A DNA stretch of 15,306 bases from Aureococcus anophagefferens (Eukaryota; Sar; Pelagophyceae; Pelagomonadales; Pelagomonadaceae), in assembly GCF_000186865.1 (NCBI RefSeq), contig NW_008705567.1, positions 1 through 15,306 of the forward strand. The letters are read 5' to 3'. The notes beneath the pieces were generated by a model. It had not been told where the DNA came from and did not search any database. It saw only the letters and a list, made by a program, of their open reading frames with translations. Within the stretch, counting starts at the first letter, position 1. Every line of letters starts with the position of its first letter. Positions 7,896 to 15,306 of the stretch are shown in pieces. Position numbers and translations under genes: made by a program.

Positions 7896-8161
7896 AGCAC
7901 CTAGGTTCCACTGCTTGTGCGACTTCTCAATTATTTAGGCTATGGCAGTTTATGCGCGCGCGCAGTGCTGCGCCGCGGCCTAGTAGTACTGAGCCGGCGC
8001 AATTGTTGTTCGTTGAGTAGCCTCGTGATTCCCCATCATCCCCGCAATTTACATTACCCTGCTCCCTCTCTATCGCGACGTCACACTATGGAGATGGCAC
8101 TGCAGTTCCCCGTAACGTTAACATCAACGTTCCTTAGTACCCTAGTTTGGGGTATCTCTCT

Positions 8162-8275
8162 CTAGGTTGGTTCAGGCATATTCATCTCAATCTTGGTAAG
8201 ACGCTCGTCAATTGATTTTGTAAGGTTGAGGATTTCGTTTAGCGTGTTGTTTAGGCTTTCAAGGTTCATCATCAT
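8162..8275 (-). CDS. Small coiled-coil protein, 37 residues (hypothetical)
   Basis: The frame starts with three consecutive ATG codons (8275-8267) and stops at TAG 8162-8164. Hydrophobic residues L5, L8, L12, I15, I22, L26, I29 and M33 fall on consecutive a/d heptad positions, with only T19 breaking the pattern; segments are 'NLESLNNTLNEILNL' and 'SIDERLTKIEMNM'. The charge pattern (E, K, D, R at outer positions) suits a short parallel coiled coil or one helix of a bundle. Codons are AT-rich, unlike the flanking GC-rich DNA. An AT-rich stretch containing a 16-bp palindrome sits directly upstream. No known family recognised. It could be a lone gene, an exon of something larger, or chance, but the unbroken heptad makes chance less attractive. 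Confidence 0.45.
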   Translation of the reverse strand: MMMNLESLNNTLNEILNLTKSIDERLTKIEMNMPEPT

Positions 8276-8276
8276 C

Positions 8277-8292
8277 TATACTATATAGTATA
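8277..8292. promoter_or_regulatory. 16-bp perfect palindrome tatactatatagtata
   Basis: The palindrome abuts the start codons of the 37-codon ORF (one base between) and continues into 'tatatttattctta'. TATA-like sequence or an operator-type dyad are both conceivable; no partner is visible. Confidence 0.4.
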
Positions 8293-8810
8293 TATTTATT
8301 CTTATACTGTTTTTTACACACGGTATGAAAATGGTATGCCCTGCATGGAATTCATAACACTGCTGCGCCACCTGTGGCTAATTACGTTGGAATAAATGCA
8401 TCCGCATGAAGCTTTGCTTTATTCCAATGACCCTGGAGCAAAAGAGTGGCCGAAACGAGCCCTATATTTAAGCAACATGTGGTCATCAGCAGGAGCTGCA
8501 GGGCAGTGTGTGGGCCGCAGGGCTTCACGGATGTGCTCGGAGACCGATGCAGCGGCTTGTCCGGTGCTCTAGGCGCCTCAAATGGCTCATATGGCACGAT
8601 GTCCATAAGTGCAACATAGGCGTAGGAAAGTTCAACTTAAAATTACCACACGTAGCGTAGCAGCGTTATTAATTCCATGGATAGCGTTGGTTGTGAGCTT
8701 GTTTGAGCTCTAGAGCTCGAACGAGTCGATTCTCAGCACTCATTTTGTTTGTTGGTTGAGCCTTTGCAGCGAAACGACAATTAGGTGTGTAAGGACTAGT
8801 ATGTCGAGGC

Positions 8811-11800
8811 TCAACTTGTGCTCTTGCACAGACTATCCGGCGAAGATGGTCTGCACCGCGCGGCTGGTGCCTGGAAGAAGTTGGTGTTTGACTCTGGTCG
8901 GCAAGGTATCGGATGGACGTGGGCCAGAACGCTGCGAGAAACTAGATGCTCTCTGCTTGCCAGTGGGCCTCGGGCGCAGTATTGGCAGATACGCACATAA
9001 TCTCCAGATCAGGGAGTTGCAGGCGGTATTCAAAGCTGCGTTTCATGTTATTACATGTCGGCTGCACTCTCGAAAGCTGAGGCAGCATCTGCAATAGTGT
9101 CTGATAACAATGTAATGAGACTGCCGTCTTTCGCTTGGAAAATATCATCCAGTGACCAGAACTCGCAATCTTTGAGAGCCAGGTGTATGGAATGCTCTGG
9201 CAGACGCTGAAGAATGGCATCGGTGGCATTGATCGCGCCTGGTCTGCCCTCCATAGCATGGAGGGCAAGACCACCAAGGCGACGGCGCAGTTGCTTTGCG
9301 ACATGCATTCTAGGTTCAAGCTCAAAAATAGTCGCATTCGGTGGGAGTCGTATGATGGGTTCTGATTTCCGATCATCAAGAAAGTTAGCTGCAGCCTTCG
9401 AGACACGATGAGGCCGGTGATCATTTTTGAGAACAACACGCCTATGATTCACTAATGCAGTTACGTGGTCTCGAGACTGACACAGCTCGCCTACCACGGG
9501 ATCTTGCGTTTTGTATCGTCATGACAGCGTCTCTTGCAGCAGAGGGCATCGAGGAGTCTGCAGGGCGCGTAATTTTTGGAGATCATGGAGCTTCCGATTG
9601 GATCACCACAACAAATGCACATATATTTCTGGGAGACGAGCTGGGTATGCTCGTCTTTTGCGAACGAGAGGGACCACTGACTGCCGTTGGCGTGACTGGG
9701 ATGCACTCTTTCATTGATTTTGTCACCAACAGTGCAGTCAAGAAGGGGGGGGCTGGAGTGGACTTCCGTGGTACCTCGAGAGCTTGGAGGTGGCTGAGTC
9801 TGGAGTGAGGATTGACGCCGAGAAAAGATGCGGGCACCATGAGCCACATATGCCTGTGTACTTAATTTGGTCTGAGGGTCCATGGCCTTGGTCAGTGTAG
9901 CAAAGCTCGAGGGCGGGAGTAGCGGTGGCTCTGGTGCAGAGGTGGACGCGATTCGAAGGGGTTGCCAGAGACCAAGCGCAACAGAGGTTGCAGCAGCCTA
10001 AATCTCATAGCTGGAACCACGTGCTGAGTTAGGAAACGATAATCAAGAATGTGTTCACATGACGCGGATACACGTGCGCCCCCATCATCCTTGATAGTAG
10101 TGGTGAGATTACCCGCCCTGTCGAAGAATGGCAGCTCCATGTCTGTCAAGCTCTCTGCCTCATCAAGAAAGAGTTTCATAGCCCTTCCAATGGCGACGTG
10201 GGCGCAGGCACGATCCACCAGGCGAGCAAGGTACGCATCCATGAGTTTGACCCCAGGCGAAGCAAGGGACGCAATTGACGACTCTTTCCCGATTGGGTTT
10301 GCATCAGCACAGCGCGCGAGGACCGCAGCCTCGACGGCCCGGAGCCTGTCCCGCTCAACGAAAGCAAAATTAGGATCAACCTCACTGCCATCAAGCGAAG
10401 AAAATGCACGGATACGGGCGTGCAGTAGCGCAAGTGCTGGTTCGCCGCATCTAACCTAGAGCAGCAAGTTTTACGTCCGAGAGCGCCTCAAACATGTAAT
10501 GCATCATTGTCATCTATTCAAACTTCGGGCCGGACGCCGACTTCGTGCAACAGCAGTGCGCCGTGGGCGCCTGAGGCGGGCCTCTTTGAGCCAGGCTGCG
10601 TAGCTCGCGCCAAAACAATCATCACAGTGATCACATGATTCGAAAGTGACCTGATTTGAAATGATTCAGCGTTGACTGCCGGAAATTTCAGTGCGTCCCA
10701 ATCATCTGTCAAATCTGAGCTATCCCAAACCATTACGCGACGCTGAGTATCACAGCAGTCTCTAATGCGATGTGGAGAACGTAGCGTAAAACTTTTTGAG
10801 AACGATAAGTTCCAACCTCAACTCCGAGGGCCTTGGCTTCGTTCAAGACCTAAGATAGAACTCATACTGAACAGGCAAAAGACAGACCCTGCAGCGAGCG
10901 AAAATAGGCCCAACGTCGCCCTGTCGTTTCGCACACCAAGCCATTCTCTCACTTACAACCCGCCTTGTAGTGCCACCAAAGGAATGATGAGCGCGACGCC
11001 ATGCTCGCTTCCAGTTTTCACGGGCCACATTTGCCAACGAAGGCTTGGGCGTAGAGTTGGAAAGCGTTGGGGACTGATCAAGTTGTAATTTCATGTAAGT
11101 TGAGTCATCACACCGTGCAAGTTGAACGGCATCTCGCCACGGTATTAGCACTGTTGCCCCTGAGACATCAACTTCGCTGCTGGCTGCCAACGCACGCGCA
11201 CATGCGCGCATCATGCAAGTTGCCCCAATCTCAGCTTGCTGTGTAATAGAGAGCGCAAGTGATATATGAGACATGCGCTTGAGAGCTTTGTGCCTAGGCC
11301 CACACTAGCAGTTCCCGAATGTGTTCAGCTCTGAACGACCGGACGCAGAGGAGCGCACTCAAGGACCGTATTGGCGAGGGCCTTGCAGAGCAAAATCTGC
11401 ACGCACGACCCCTCGCCAGGGGATCTCTTAGACATAGTTTTCCACCTAATAGCGACGACTATCTTTGTTTGAATAGGCTCCCGTAAAATAAGCCAGGCGA
11501 TACCCACCTGGCTCGAACCGGTGTCGCACACGCCATGTTAAGCGCTCGCACCTTGAGCCTCGTGTTCTCATTTACGGTTGTGACACAGATAGAGTGAGGT
11601 CGTTGCCGAGGGCATTTTGGAACAGCTACATTTGGCATGTCTTGGACTACTGCGACAAATTCAGTCACTGTGACCGTAGTCTTGATAGGTAGTTGCGGCT
11701 GTGCGGCTTGAGAATCTCTGGTAATCCGTGTCATGGGGACCCGACGAATGACAGGCGCGGGCAACAAGCTGGCGCGGTGGGGGCGCCAACCAGTTGTTGG

Positions 11801-13032
11801 TGGGTGCGCCCTATCAGACATGCAACAGTAGTATGCTGCGCCTATGATGTGTCGGCTCCTCAAATACCTAATGGAATGTGTAGTCTCGTCCATGATACAA
11901 GACTGGAACGCAAGCGACGGCTCTCAGCGGAGCAGGGAGGAAGGTAACAAACCAGGAAGACCGCGACAGAATATGAACTATTTCATAGCCTGCGTCAGTC
12001 CCATAAGTTGTGATGTGAGCCTTGCCCAGCCTGTGGTGTGTTTGAACGCTATATGCTTCGCGGAGTTGACATGCACCCGCGAGCGTGACTTCCACCGCTG
12101 AAGGCGGGGGCGGATCCCCTGTAGTTGCCTTTTTCAAAGCCCGAGGTACGGGAGGACGCACAAGCCGCAAGACTTTGCGTTCGTCGTATGCGACGAAAGG
12201 TGCGTCGAGGCTAGGATCATCGCTGAGGGGTACAGTCTGTGCGCCGTAGCGCTCTGTGAGCAATGAAAGTGGTCCAAGGCCATTGAGCAACGCCACACGA
12301 GCAGCCTGAGACCTATGACGCTGCCATGAATACGCTGGCCAGCATCAAAGACTCAGACAGTCACGCAACAACCGATCGGCCATACCAAACATCATATATC
12401 TTAGGCGACGCGAAAAGCTCACGAAGCGCCTCTAGCAAGGCCCCTCGCCGTAGGGCATACCGATGCCACGCGCGACAACTCCCGTGCGCCGTGCAAACGA
12501 AAGCGCTAGAGTCTGAGTCCTCGAGGCACTGACGCAGCGCGCCAAACAATGGGACAGCGGATACGGCATTCACTAGCGCCGACCGGAAGTGCGGCGTTTC
12601 GAATTCGCACCACGTGTCGCGAGGTGCACCGCAATTATTGCCCAGTCCAGACACGCGATCGTCACCCAAGCCGCGCAAACGCGCGTCCTGGCGCCGAGCA
12701 ATGGCCGCTGGTACTGTGGGTGGGCGTAGTCCAAAGAAGAGAGCCCCGTCCATCGCATCGCACAGTGCTTCAACCCACACCTTGCCGGAGATCACACCCT
12801 GCCGTAAGAGCTCTTCGTCAGAACTCGTGTGTTTGTAAAGCGCTCTGCATGCATCGCTGACATCGCAGACGAGCGCATGCAGCTCTGGCGCTAAGTTAGC
12901 CTTTGCCTCTGCTGTCCCTGAAGACCATGCTGCCTTCACACGTGACTGCAGTAAGGAGCCATAGAAGGAAAGGGGCTTCAAATTGTGTGTGGAGGGAGAG
13001 CCACGGCGCCGTGTCTGTTCGTCTGCCGTCAT
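8811..13032 (-). CDS. RUN - PH - Rubicon-homology (DUF4206) protein, PLEKHM1/Rubicon-like
   Basis: Proteins with this plan (PLEKHM1, Rubicon, Pacer) bind Rab7-type GTPases and govern endolysosome and autophagosome traffic. Exons 1-4 are placed at 13032-12386, 12312-11953, 11867-11508 and 11445-11340. RUN: residues about 50-235, with 'LVCDVSD', 'WVEALCDAMDGALFFGLRP', 'HFRSALVNAV', 'SCRAWHRYALRRGALLEAL' and, across intron 1, 'YDVW|SQAARVALLNGLGPL'. PH: 'SSW|YLRSRHIIGAAYYC' across intron 2 and 'RPHSICVTTVNENTRLKVRA', then a Trp ('ARW') after intron 3. The middle (about 11238-9950) is coding but its junctions are unresolved; pieces lie at 11238-10843 and about 10453-9970. RH: 'CICCGDPI' (9608-9619), 'CRLLDALCCKRRCH' (9521-9562), 'RKIP|RVVLKND' across an intron, 'RPHRVSKAAANFL', 'KQLRRRLGGLALH', 'FWSLDDIFQAKDGSL', and a last exon with 'ICQYCARG'. 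The later zinc ligands (CExC, FHxxC) of animal RH domains are not seen. Start ATG 13032 and stop 8811 are inferred. Confidence 0.72.
9002..9067 (-). other. Inferred 66-nt intron near the gene's 3' end
   Basis: Donor GAGA|GTGCAG and acceptor ATCTGGAG|ATT, phase 1. It joins 'DAASAFE' to 'NYVRICQYCARG', resembling the H..C..C.A.G step of RH domains. Without splicing the frame ends at TAA after 'ESAADM'. Confidence 0.5.
9442..9497 (-). other. Inferred 56-nt intron in the Rubicon-homology domain
   Basis: Donor ATCCC|GTGGTA and acceptor GAATCATAG|GCG, phase 2. The joined product reads 'RKIPRVVLKND', the counterpart of the conserved IPARVLHNWD segment of RH domains. An in-frame TAG follows immediately if it is not spliced. 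Confidence 0.78.
11239..11339 (-). other. Possible 101-nt intron after the PH domain
   Basis: Donor CGTCCG|GTCGTT and acceptor TCTCTATTACACAG|CAA, phase 0. The acceptor has a pyrimidine-rich lead. Neither flank carries a known domain, so this is the least secure junction listed for this gene. Confidence 0.4.
11446..11507 (-). other. Inferred 62-nt intron at the end of the PH domain
   Basis: Donor CCAG|GTGGGT (near consensus) and acceptor CTATTAG|GTGG, phase 2. It places a Trp ('VRARWKTM') in the C-terminal PH helix, where a Trp is the hallmark of the fold. Confidence 0.7.
11868..11952 (-). other. Inferred 85-nt intron at the start of the PH domain
   Basis: Donor TCCTG|GTTTGT and acceptor CCATTAG|GTA, phase 2. 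It fuses 'ILSRSSW' to 'YLRSRHIIGAAYYC', the W..R...L..LYY pattern of the first PH strands. Confidence 0.7.
12313..12385 (-). other. Inferred 73-nt intron in the RUN domain
   Basis: Donor GTTTG|GTATGG and acceptor GTCATAG|GTC, phase 2. The splice makes 'KIYDVWSQAARVALLNGL', matching the RUN C-terminal pattern where an aromatic/W segment leads into a Leu-rich helix. Read-through reaches a stop nine codons later. Confidence 0.78.
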
Positions 13033-13048
13033 CGATTGTTATTGTTTC

Positions 13049-13068
13049 AATGTTTTGCAATGTTTTGC
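13049..13068. repeat. Tandem 10-mer aatgttttgc x2 just upstream of the RUN-gene start
   Basis: Two exact adjacent copies lie 17-36 bp upstream of the inferred minus-strand start codon at 13032, in an AT-richer island. It may belong to the 5' leader or promoter. Confidence 0.35.
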
Positions 13069-13364
13069 GAGTCCATGTCGGCGTCGTCACGCGTGAAGAC
13101 GGCCTTGCATGTTAGCCGACGAGATTTACACTTCAGCGGCGACATAAGAGGCTGTTATCGAATGACGGAGGGCCGTCCGCACATTACTACACACTCATTA
13201 CATACATTTTCAACAGCAGGCCTTACGCCGGCGAGCGGCGACAAGCGAGCCGATCGGGCGTGATCCTGGGGCCGAGGCGAGAGCGCCTCGAGCAGCAAAA
13301 AATCGACGTCCTGCGACGCGCCGCGCGCCACCGCGGCCACGCCCCGCGCCGAGGCCCCGCCTAG

Positions 13365-13979
13365 ACCGGGACGACCTATGGATCTATCGGTTTCCCGAAG
13401 GAATTGATCTACAACCATCCGCAGACGAAGTTGTTGGACGTTGCCGGGTTCTACTGTTTCGCGGAGGCCGGAGACGGGCGCCGCGCCTGCCAATCGCTGC
13501 GCGGTCTCCCCAATTTGCTTTTAAGCTCATCAGTGTCTTAGTGGGCGGCGATCCATCCTCTAAGTCGCGGCGTCAGGTGCTCTGGGCGCGCGCGATCGGG
13601 TCCAGACCGCCTCGGCGCCGATACGACGCTCGACGGCTGGACCGCGGGCTGGGAACAGTTTCGTGGCGGCTGGGGCCCGTACGGACGCGCCATCTATGTG
13701 TCGCATCGGGCCTGGGCGAAAGATCTCGTTTCACTGAAGACCTCCTGGCCCGAAGCGTCGCTCGTACTACTTCGGCCCGCGGACGCGCTTTTCTCGGCCG
13801 CGGCGCCACGAGCGGGAATCGGTGTGCGGTCTCCCCAATTGCGCTTTATGATACGTTCCTATCGACCCATGACCGCGTGGCACCTGCGGCGCGCTCGGGG
13901 GCGCGTGTTTCAGCGACCTGCCGGGCGAGTTCGCAAGTGGCCCGCAGCAGACGGCTCTGGTTCAGGCCTAAATTGGTAG
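13365..13979 (+). pseudogene. Interrupted open frame of unknown function
   Basis: One plus-strand frame is open at 13365-13538 ('YGSIGFPKELIYNHP', 'LLDVAGFYCFAEAG'), stops at TAG 13539-13541, and is open again at 13542-13976 ('LDGWTAGWEQFRGGWG', 'YGRAIYVSHRAW', 'WPEASLVLLRPADALF'). Both halves have a more protein-like composition than neighbouring shadow frames, with Trp, Tyr and Phe well spread. I do not recognise the family. It may be a decayed gene or exons separated by an unrecognised intron. GC-rich DNA makes open frames cheap, so confidence is low. Confidence 0.25.
13501..13840 (+). repeat. 15-bp direct repeat gcggtctccccaatt
   Basis: Exact copies lie at 13501-13515 and 13826-13840, each followed by a similar 'gcttt' string. 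The 325-bp period spans the stop codon that interrupts the open frame described at 13365-13979. Confidence 0.65.
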
Positions 13980-14997
13980 CCTAAACGTCCCACGACGACG
14001 CGGCGTCGCGCGTCGTGTAGTTGCAGGACCCGCCGCGGCATTTTCGATGCGCCGCCGTGGTAGTTCTCGCAGTGTCAAGAGTCAATTTAGGTGAAAATGA
14101 GCTATTTTGAGCCCCTGGCGGCGCTCCAAGGCGCTTTCTGCCGCGGTCCAGCCGCTCGCGGCGGCGGCCGGGACCGTCGATGGACGGACAGGTCGCACGA
14201 ACCTCGACCGAGGCCCGGACGCGGCCGTAAAGGGCGGCGGAGACCATTCGCCAATTCTCGGCCGAGACGCTTTCGGCGACCGTCGGGCACCTTGTGGGCG
14301 TCGGAGACGGTGTAGATCGCCGTGCAGGAGCTCTATGATGTCGAACCGCCCGGCGGAACACAGCCACGGTGATCGGTCGACGCGAAACGCTGCGTTTGGT
14401 GCCGAATTCATTCGTTTTCGGGCTATTTGAGGCCATTTGGGACCAGATCAACCTCTCGCACGCCGATTTCGCAACCCGGGGCGACTCCGATGCCTTGGCC
14501 CGCTCGTAACATTCGGTCTACGCCTTCGACGACAGCCAGCCCACCATCAGCGCCCACAGGCGCACCGCGGCTCGCGTTTTCGGTCGAAGCGTTTCGGCGC
14601 ACGGCGGACATTCGCGAGTCGTCGAAATTTCGACACGCGACCAAAGATGTGTCGCACCATCGACTCGTACCATCATGGCGAACGTCCGGTTGCAAGAGCG
14701 CCGGAGAACTCGTCGATTCGCCGCCGCATGGCTGGACCGCCGGATGACGGCGTTTTGGGCCCACGCCGTAGGGGCGCGCGCGCGTCTTCTCCGGGGCCAA
14801 GGAGCTGGTCAGAGACGGCCCATAGGCCACAGACAACAGCGCAAATCGTGCGGGGCCTTCTCCGGGCCGGAAACGCGACGATTGCCTGCCTCCTTATCGA
14901 TGATCATCGTCCGCCACTGCTCTTTGCGGCTCGCCGCTCCTCGCTCGCCGGCGTAATACTATTAAATTTTATTATCCCTTGGAGGCAGTTCGGAGCT
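13980..14997. other. GC-rich interval with no gene I can identify
   Basis: Several overlapping frames are open on both strands. The minus frame 14411-14082 contains an isolated ankyrin-like string ('SAGRFDIIELLHG') and the minus frame 14836-14423 a Gly/Val-rich stretch, but neither extends into a convincing domain. An AT-rich patch at 14953-14979 immediately precedes the MFS gene. Confidence 0.35.
14953..14979 (+). promoter_or_regulatory. AT-rich TATA-like patch before the transporter gene
   Basis: 'gtaatactattaaatttt' and 'attatccc' form the only AT-rich block in this part, ending about 19 bp before the start codon at 14998. Position suits a core promoter or short 5' leader; no other evidence. 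Confidence 0.3.
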
Positions 14998-15306
14998 ATG
15001 GGCCTGCTTCTGCTCCTGACGATCGCAAGCGCGCGCCGCGCCGCGTGCCTGGGCCCGGTGCCGCCGGCGCGGGGGTTGTCGCTGCTGCGCCTGCGGTCGG
15101 GCGGCGGCGAGGCGGCGTCGCCGGCGGGGATCTGGAGCCTGAGCGCCGCGGACCTGCGCATCGCCGGGTCCGCGGCCTGCGGGTCCTACATCCAGGGCTA
15201 CACGACGGGCGTGCTCGGCGGGTCGCTCCTCTTCCTCGTGCCGCGCTTCGGCCTCTCGCCGCGGGCCGTCGGCGCCGTCGCGACGGCGACGACGCTGGGC
15301 TCCGAC
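14998..15306 (+). CDS. MFS transporter, sugar-porter-like, 5' part only
   Basis: The frame is open from ATG 14998 to the window end (103 codons, no stop). Residues 1-12 form a short hydrophobic signal-like segment ('MGLLLLLTIASA'), followed by an Arg/Ser/Pro-rich linker to about residue 50. The first membrane segment begins around residue 54, with 'GSYIQGYTTGVLGGSLLFL' matching the sugar-porter first-helix pattern GYDTGVIGGALLF. It continues with 'FGLSPRAVGAVATATTLGSD', the start of the second helix, where family members have S....G.V.S...LGA. Such proteins move hexoses or other polyols across a membrane by proton coupling or facilitated diffusion. The leader suggests secretory or, in an alga with complex plastids, plastid-envelope targeting; this is inference. 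Strong GC bias, third positions nearly all G or C. Confidence 0.75.
   Translation, partial: MGLLLLLTIASARRAACLGPVPPARGLSLLRLRSGGGEAASPAGIWSLSAADLRIAGSAACGSYIQGYTTGVLGGSLLFLVPRFGLSPRAVGAVATATTLGSD

Noticed and set aside
8382..8606. 74-codon minus-strand ORF with a hydrophobic stretch (TTCCLNIGLVSATLLL)
   Set aside because: A single possible membrane segment with no start context, homologue or codon signature I can defend; too weak to annotate.
11500..11525. Second tRNA-like string ccggttcgagcc on the minus strand
   Set aside because: It falls at the 3' end of the PH exon and continues into a near-consensus splice donor; no cloverleaf surrounds it.
14082..14411. Possible ankyrin repeat on the minus strand
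   Set aside because: Only about a dozen residues resemble an ankyrin helix pair; no second repeat follows and the rest is Arg/Pro-rich.
1..15306. CRISPR array, bacterial operon or prophage
   Set aside because: No regularly spaced repeat-spacer units exist, and the spliced eukaryotic genes exclude a prokaryotic reading; the decamer arrays have no spacers.

Overview
The window is nuclear DNA of a eukaryote. It holds an eIF3h gene, a bromodomain gene, and a RUN/PH/Rubicon-homology gene, all with very short (about 47-101 nt) GT-AG introns. The patchwork of GC-rich and near-balanced DNA, the GC-rich N-terminal presequence on a transporter, and an ORF of a type I associate with microalgal retroelements all fit a unicellular alga. 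A stramenopile such as a pelagophyte is my guess, but the lineage is not proven from sequence alone.

Layout. 1-540 has no recognisable gene. 541-2568 (minus) is a multi-exon gene whose spliced product contains a complete bromodomain interrupted by two introns. 2569-3838 is non-coding and repeat-rich: an imperfect direct repeat, a symmetric (GTC)2(GCC)23(GTC)2 tract, a 17-bp inverted repeat, a dyad-rich AT/GC block and the first part of a CCGGACGCCG decamer array. 3839-6185 looks like a TIR-bounded mobile element inserted into that array, which resumes at 6196. The element has 16-bp perfect terminal inverted repeats and an imperfect 8-bp target duplication. It carries one GC-rich minus-strand ORF (4181-5401) that resembles the C-terminal PD-(D/E)XK region of algal reverse-transcriptase ORFs but has no RT domain. 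6389-7470 (plus) is eIF3h, three exons, with an apparent one-base deletion near its C-terminus.

7471-8810 is mostly non-coding. It holds a fold-back, possibly structured segment (7764-7895) and a 37-codon minus-strand ORF with a perfect coiled-coil heptad pattern directly downstream of a 16-bp palindrome. 8811-13032 (minus) is a long multi-exon gene that I reconstruct as RUN - PH - linker - Rubicon-homology (DUF4206), the plan of PLEKHM1/Rubicon-type endolysosome and autophagy adaptors. 13033-14997 is GC-rich with no gene I can name, apart from an interrupted open frame and a 15-bp direct repeat. 14998 to the window end (plus) is the 5' end of a sugar-porter-like MFS transporter preceded by a signal or transit-like leader.

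The genes look like independent housekeeping or regulatory loci, not an operon or cluster. They cover translation initiation, chromatin reading, membrane trafficking and solute transport. The least expected objects are the TIR element with its PD-(D/E)XK cargo, the algal RUN-PH-RH protein and the coiled-coil micro-ORF. All exon junctions were inferred by eye from splice dinucleotides, codon phase and domain continuity; none is supported by transcript data.
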